DNA from: AG41 sp036522815
GTDB taxonomy: Bacteria; Gemmatimonadota; Gemmatimonadetes; Gemmatimonadales; GWC2-71-9
Direction: 5' to 3'
DNA length: 24,158 nucleotides
Assembly (NCBI GenBank): GCA_036522815.1
Contig: DATDFC010000067.1
Coordinates: 1-24,158, forward strand
Shown here: positions 21,595-24,158 of the stretch, one piece after another
Layout: each line of letters begins with the position of its first letter
Position numbering within the stretch: position 1 is the stretch's first letter
Translations under genes and position numbers: made by a program
Notes under the pieces: model-generated
Seen by the model: only the letters and a program-made list of their open reading frames with translations
What the model was told of the DNA's origin: nothing
Databases searched by the model: none

Positions 21595-22800
21595 ATGCTA
21601 CGCGTCCGCGTGGGCTCGGTCCATCCGGTCACGGCGCCGCCCATCACGGACGGCGCCGTTCTCGTTGCGGACGACGGCCGGATCGCCGCCGTCGGCGCAC
21701 ACGCCCGGGTGCCCGATCCCCCGGGGGCGCGCCGCGTCGAGTTCTCCGACGCCGTGGTGGTCCCGGGACTCGTCAACACCCATACCCACCTCGAGCTCAC
21801 CCATCTCGCCGGCCGTAACCCGGAGCGCGAGTTCTCCCGCTGGATCCGCACGATCCGGTCCTTGAAAGACGCGACCACGCCCGAAGAGTTCGATCACTCG
21901 GCCGAGCAGGGAGTGCGGGACTGTTGGACGGCGGGCGTGACCTGCGTCGCCGATACCGGAAGCACCGGCGCGCCGTTACGTGCGCTCGCCCGCCTCGGTG
22001 CCCGCGGCATCTATTATCAGGAAGTGTTCGGCCCCGATCCGGCGGACCGGGCGGCGAGCCTCGCCGAGCTGCAGGCCGCCCTGGTGCGACTCGCTCCCGT
22101 CGCCACCAGCCGCGCGCGGCTGGGCGTCTCGCCGCATGCGCCCTACACCGTGAGCGAGCCGCTGTATCGTGCCGTCGCCGAGCTCGCGCGGCGCGAAGCG
22201 TTGCCGCTGGCCGTGCATCTGGCCGAGTCGCGCGAGGAGACGGCTCTGGTGCGCGACGGCGCCGGCTCGTTCGCCGAGGCGCTGCGGGCCCGGGGTATCG
22301 CAGTGGTGGCACGCCACTGCTCTCCGGTTCAGTACGTCGTGCAACTTGGCGTCTTGGCGTCTGGCCACTGTCTCGCCATCCACTGCGTCCAAGTGGACGA
22401 ACGGGACGTGCAGACGTTGAAGCAGTCGGGGGCTGGGCTGGCGGCGTGCCCTCGCTCGAACCGGGCGCACGCGCACGGCACGGCTCCGCTCGCGGCGTTC
22501 CGTGCCGCCGGGATCCCGGTCGGGCTCGGCACCGATTCGGTGGTGAGCGCGGGCGATGTGAACCTGTGGGCCGAGGCCCGGGCGGCCGGTCTCGATGGCG
22601 AGAACGCGCTGCGCATGCTGACCATCGAGGGAGCGCGGGCGCTCGGCCTCGAATCCGAGATCGGGTCGCTTGAGGTCGGGAAGGCGGCCGATCTCGCGGT
22701 CTTTCCCTCTACCGACTTCTACCGCCCTCTACCGCCCTCTAGCGCCCTCCTCACCGTCGTCGCCGGCCGCCCCGTTCACGGCTACATTCCCGCCCAATGA
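21595..22800 (+). CDS. Amidohydrolase / deaminase of the ATZ/TRZ (SsnA-MtaD-like) family
   Basis: 401 aa. The metallo-hydrolase pattern is complete: H63-T-H65 in NTHTHLELTHL, H181 in VSPHAPYTVS, H208 with E211 in VHLAESREE, H263 in AIHCVQ, and D314 in GLGTDSVVSAG. The C-terminal composite beta-sandwich has GSLEVGKAADLAVF. The architecture fits mononuclear metal deaminases of adenosine-like or guanine-like substrates; aminodeoxyfutalosine deaminase of the menaquinone route is one candidate, but no men/mqn gene is adjacent. ATG 21595 is in the second of two 8-base CCCCGATG repeats; the ATG in the first copy is out of frame. A 10-base tandem repeat lies within codons 373-386. The stop overlaps argR as ATGA. 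Confidence 0.8.
   Translation: MLRVRVGSVHPVTAPPITDGAVLVADDGRIAAVGAHARVPDPPGARRVEFSDAVVVPGLVNTHTHLELTHLAGRNPEREFSRWIRTIRSLKDATTPEEFDHSAEQGVRDCWTAGVTCVADTGSTGAPLRALARLGARGIYYQEVFGPDPADRAASLAELQAALVRLAPVATSRARLGVSPHAPYTVSEPLYRAVAELARREALPLAVHLAESREETALVRDGAGSFAEALRARGIAVVARHCSPVQYVVQLGVLASGHCLAIHCVQVDERDVQTLKQSGAGLAACPRSNRAHAHGTAPLAAFRAAGIPVGLGTDSVVSAGDVNLWAEARAAGLDGENALRMLTIEGARALGLESEIGSLEVGKAADLAVFPSTDFYRPLPPSSALLTVVAGRPVHGYIPAQ
22711..22750 (+). repeat. 10-bp tandem repeat inside the amidohydrolase gene
   Basis: Four consecutive decamers: ACCGACTTCT, ACCGCCCTCT, ACCGCCCTCT, AGCGCCCTCC. The unit is not a multiple of three, so gain or loss of one copy would shift the reading frame for the last 20-odd residues and break the ATGA coupling to argR. 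Confidence 0.75.
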
Positions 22801-23255
22801 AAACGCAGCGCCACGCCGCGATCTTGAAGATCGTCCGCTCGCAGACCGTCGCGAGCCAGGAGCAGCTGCGTGAGCTCCTCAAGGGCGAGGGCTTCGACGT
22901 CACCCAGGCCACGCTGTCGCGCGACATCCGCGACCTGGGGCTCGCCAAGGTCGCGGCGCCGGACGGCGGCTCGCACTACGCCCCGCCGCCCGAGACGGGG
23001 GCGGGAATCCGCCCGCAGCTGCAGCAGCTCCTGCCCACGACGCTCGTGTCGGTGGACGGCGTGGGTCCCTTGCTGGTGCTGAAAACGCCGGCGGGGAGCG
23101 CCCAGGCGCTCGGGCTCGCGCTCGACGCCGCCGGGTGGAGCGAGATCATCGGGACGGTCGCGGGGGACGACGCGGTCCTCGTCATCACGCGGAGCGAGCG
23201 GGCCCGGCGCGCCGTGGAGATCCGGCTCAAGGAAGTGGCGGGCATGCCCGACTGA
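22797..23255 (+). CDS. argR: Arginine repressor ArgR
   Basis: 152 aa, standard length. The N-terminal winged helix-turn-helix (residues 1-65) has RHAAILKIV and the recognition segment VTQATLSRDIRDLGL. The C-terminal oligomerisation/arginine-binding domain (about 80-150) has PTTLVSVDGVGPLLVLKTPAGSA and GTVAGDDAVLVITRS, where the GT-AGDD motif binds arginine. ArgR hexamers repress arginine biosynthesis or activate catabolism when arginine is bound. Its ATG overlaps the amidohydrolase stop (ATGA), so the two are translationally coupled. No arginine gene is next to it in this window and no ARG-box palindrome was recognised. An alternative AhrC/ArgR-type name is equally valid. Confidence 0.92.
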   Translation: MKTQRHAAILKIVRSQTVASQEQLRELLKGEGFDVTQATLSRDIRDLGLAKVAAPDGGSHYAPPPETGAGIRPQLQQLLPTTLVSVDGVGPLLVLKTPAGSAQALGLALDAAGWSEIIGTVAGDDAVLVITRSERARRAVEIRLKEVAGMPD

Positions 23256-23270
23256 GTCGCACCCTTGAAC

Positions 23271-23298
23271 TTCCCATTCCACGTAGGGGTGGTAGTCT
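23271..23298 (+). promoter_or_regulatory. Possible promoter of the DUF1080 gene
   Basis: TTCCCA 23271-23276, a 16-base spacer and TAGTCT 23293-23298 lie in the 72-base gap after argR, giving a leader of about 23 bases that contains the ribosome binding site at 23318. The -35 is weak and the assignment tentative. Confidence 0.3.
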
Positions 23299-23317
23299 TG
23301 GACATCGTTTCTACAAC

Positions 23318-23323
23318 GGGAGA
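23318..23323 (+). promoter_or_regulatory. Ribosome binding site of the DUF1080 gene
   Basis: GGGAGA ends 4 bases before GTG 23328. It decides for GTG 23328 rather than the in-frame TTG at 23265, because the signal peptide begins directly at 23328. Confidence 0.6.
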
Positions 23324-23327
23324 CACC

Positions 23328-24077
23328 GTGACACATGCAAGGCTCGTGACCGCCCTGGCGAGCGGTCTCACACTGGCGGCGGCCGCCGCCGCCGCGCCGC
23401 GGATGGCCCTCGCTCAAGCGGCAACGGGAAGTGCGACCGAGCGGCTCAACATCTTGACGCCGGAAGAGCGTGCCGCGGGCTGGCGCCTCTTGTTCGACGG
23501 CCACAGCACCATCGGCTGGCGGGGATGGAAGATGGACACGATACCGTCGGGGTGGGGAGTCAGGGAAGGCGCGCTCACGCGCGCACACCCGGCCGCCGAC
23601 ATCATCACCACCGAGAAGTACAAGAACTTCGAGCTCACGCTCGAGTGGAACATCTCGCCCGGCGGCAACAGCGGGATCTTTTACAGGGTGAGCGAGGACC
23701 CCGACGACAACGCCATGTACTGGAGCGGCCCCGAGTATCAGGTCCTGGACGACGCCGGGCATCCCGACGGCCAGTCGCGCCTGACAGCGGCCGGCTCCGA
23801 CTACGGGTTGTATCCCTCGCCGGCCGGCGTCGTCAAGCCGGCAGGCCAGTGGAATCAGGTGCGTCTCGTGGTGAACGGCAACCACGTCGAGCATTGGCTC
23901 AACGGTGTGAAGGTCGTCGCGTACGAGCTGGGGAGCCCGGACTGGGAGGCGAAGGTCAAAGCGAGCAAGTTCGCCACCCATCCGCGTTACGGCCGTAATG
24001 CCGAGGGCTACATCGGGCTGCAGGAGCACGAGTTCCGCGTGGCGTTCCGCAATATCAAGATCCGGGTGTTGCCGTGA
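23328..24077 (+). CDS. Secreted DUF1080 protein (3-keto-disaccharide hydrolase domain)
   Basis: 249 aa from GTG 23328. Residues 1-31 form a signal peptide (positively charged start, long Ala-rich hydrophobic core, AQA cleavage site). The mature part begins TPEERAAGWRLLFDGHSTIGWRGW, the entry typical of PF06439/DUF1080 (3-keto-disaccharide hydrolase, a LamG-like beta sandwich). It has EWNISPGGNSGIFYRVSED, SGPEYQVLDDAGHPD, GQWNQVRLVVNGNHVEHWLNGVKV and IGLQEHEFRVAFRNIKIRVLP, the complete domain. Family members act on 3-keto-glycosides in the periplasm or outside the cell. The stop overlaps the permease start (GTGA), and the pairing suggests uptake of the product. Substrate unknown. Confidence 0.88.
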   Translation: MTHARLVTALASGLTLAAAAAAAPRMALAQAATGSATERLNILTPEERAAGWRLLFDGHSTIGWRGWKMDTIPSGWGVREGALTRAHPAADIITTEKYKNFELTLEWNISPGGNSGIFYRVSEDPDDNAMYWSGPEYQVLDDAGHPDGQSRLTAAGSDYGLYPSPAGVVKPAGQWNQVRLVVNGNHVEHWLNGVKVVAYELGSPDWEAKVKASKFATHPRYGRNAEGYIGLQEHEFRVAFRNIKIRVLP

Positions 24078-24158
24078 GCATCCGCGCCAAGCTGTCGACG
24101 ATGATGTTCCTCCAGTTCTTCATCTGGGGCGCCTGGTACACGACGATCGCCGTGTACA
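24074..24158 (+). CDS. Nucleoside:H+ symporter-like MFS permease (NupG type), N-terminus only
   Basis: Only 28 codons are inside the window, from GTG 24074, which overlaps the DUF1080 stop. The peptide VSIRAKLSTMMFLQFFIWGA followed by WYTTIAVY matches the first membrane helix of the Nuc_H_symport branch of the MFS. In several phyla this permease neighbours DUF1080 and Gfo/Idh/MocA oxidoreductases, where it may import keto-sugars rather than nucleosides. The rest of the gene is cut by the window edge. Confidence 0.7.
   Translation, partial: MSIRAKLSTMMFLQFFIWGAWYTTIAVY

Overview
The window is about 24 kb of gene-dense, very GC-rich bacterial chromosome. Gene content (a PorX-type response regulator with a PglZ effector domain, a large glycosyltransferase block, a DUF1080 protein next to a NupG-like permease, and start codons directly behind -10 hexamers) fits a Gram-negative environmental lineage, most likely Gemmatimonadota. 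That placement is an inference from composition and gene families; no rRNA is present to confirm it.

Layout. (1) 1-524, minus: the N-terminal part of a GT9 heptosyltransferase-like enzyme, divergent from (2) 581-6526, plus: a PorX-like regulator, an MsbA-type ABC exporter, a GT2 glycosyltransferase, a SAM methyltransferase and a CgeB-like glycosyltransferase. These are packed with 1-bp gaps or 4-bp NTGA overlaps, so they form one operon. (3) 6513-8428, minus: two tandem paralogous GT4 enzymes. (4) 8458-12899, plus: four GT4 enzymes, two of them a second tandem paralogous pair. (5) 12909-15122, minus: a patatin-like hydrolase fused to a four-cysteine ferredoxin module, followed by a GT87 membrane glycosyltransferase. 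Together regions 1-5 hold ten glycosyltransferases, one exporter and one methyltransferase. No Wzx, Wzy or initiating transferase is visible, so the product is probably a lipid-linked or LPS-core-like surface glycan rather than a classical Wzy-dependent capsule.

(6) 15169-17302, plus: an orphan OppC-type permease and a class V aminotransferase, separated by a compact cluster of stem-loops. (7) 17350-19280, minus: tyrosyl-tRNA synthetase and a membrane metal-dependent hydrolase, sharing one base at their junction. (8) 19349-24158, plus: a class A penicillin-binding protein, an amidohydrolase/deaminase, ArgR, a secreted DUF1080 protein and the start of a nucleoside-H+ symporter-like permease.

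Themes running through the window. Several genes start 0-3 nt after the predicted transcription start, i.e. they look leaderless. Two divergent intergenic regions carry overlapping -10 hexamers on opposite strands. Short-unit inverted or tandem repeats sit at gene ends (16026-16106, 17308-17380, 21523-21585, 22711-22750). A T8 homopolymer lies inside one glycosyltransferase gene. No tRNA, rRNA, CRISPR array, insertion sequence or phage gene was seen, and no intergenic stretch exceeds 300 bases.
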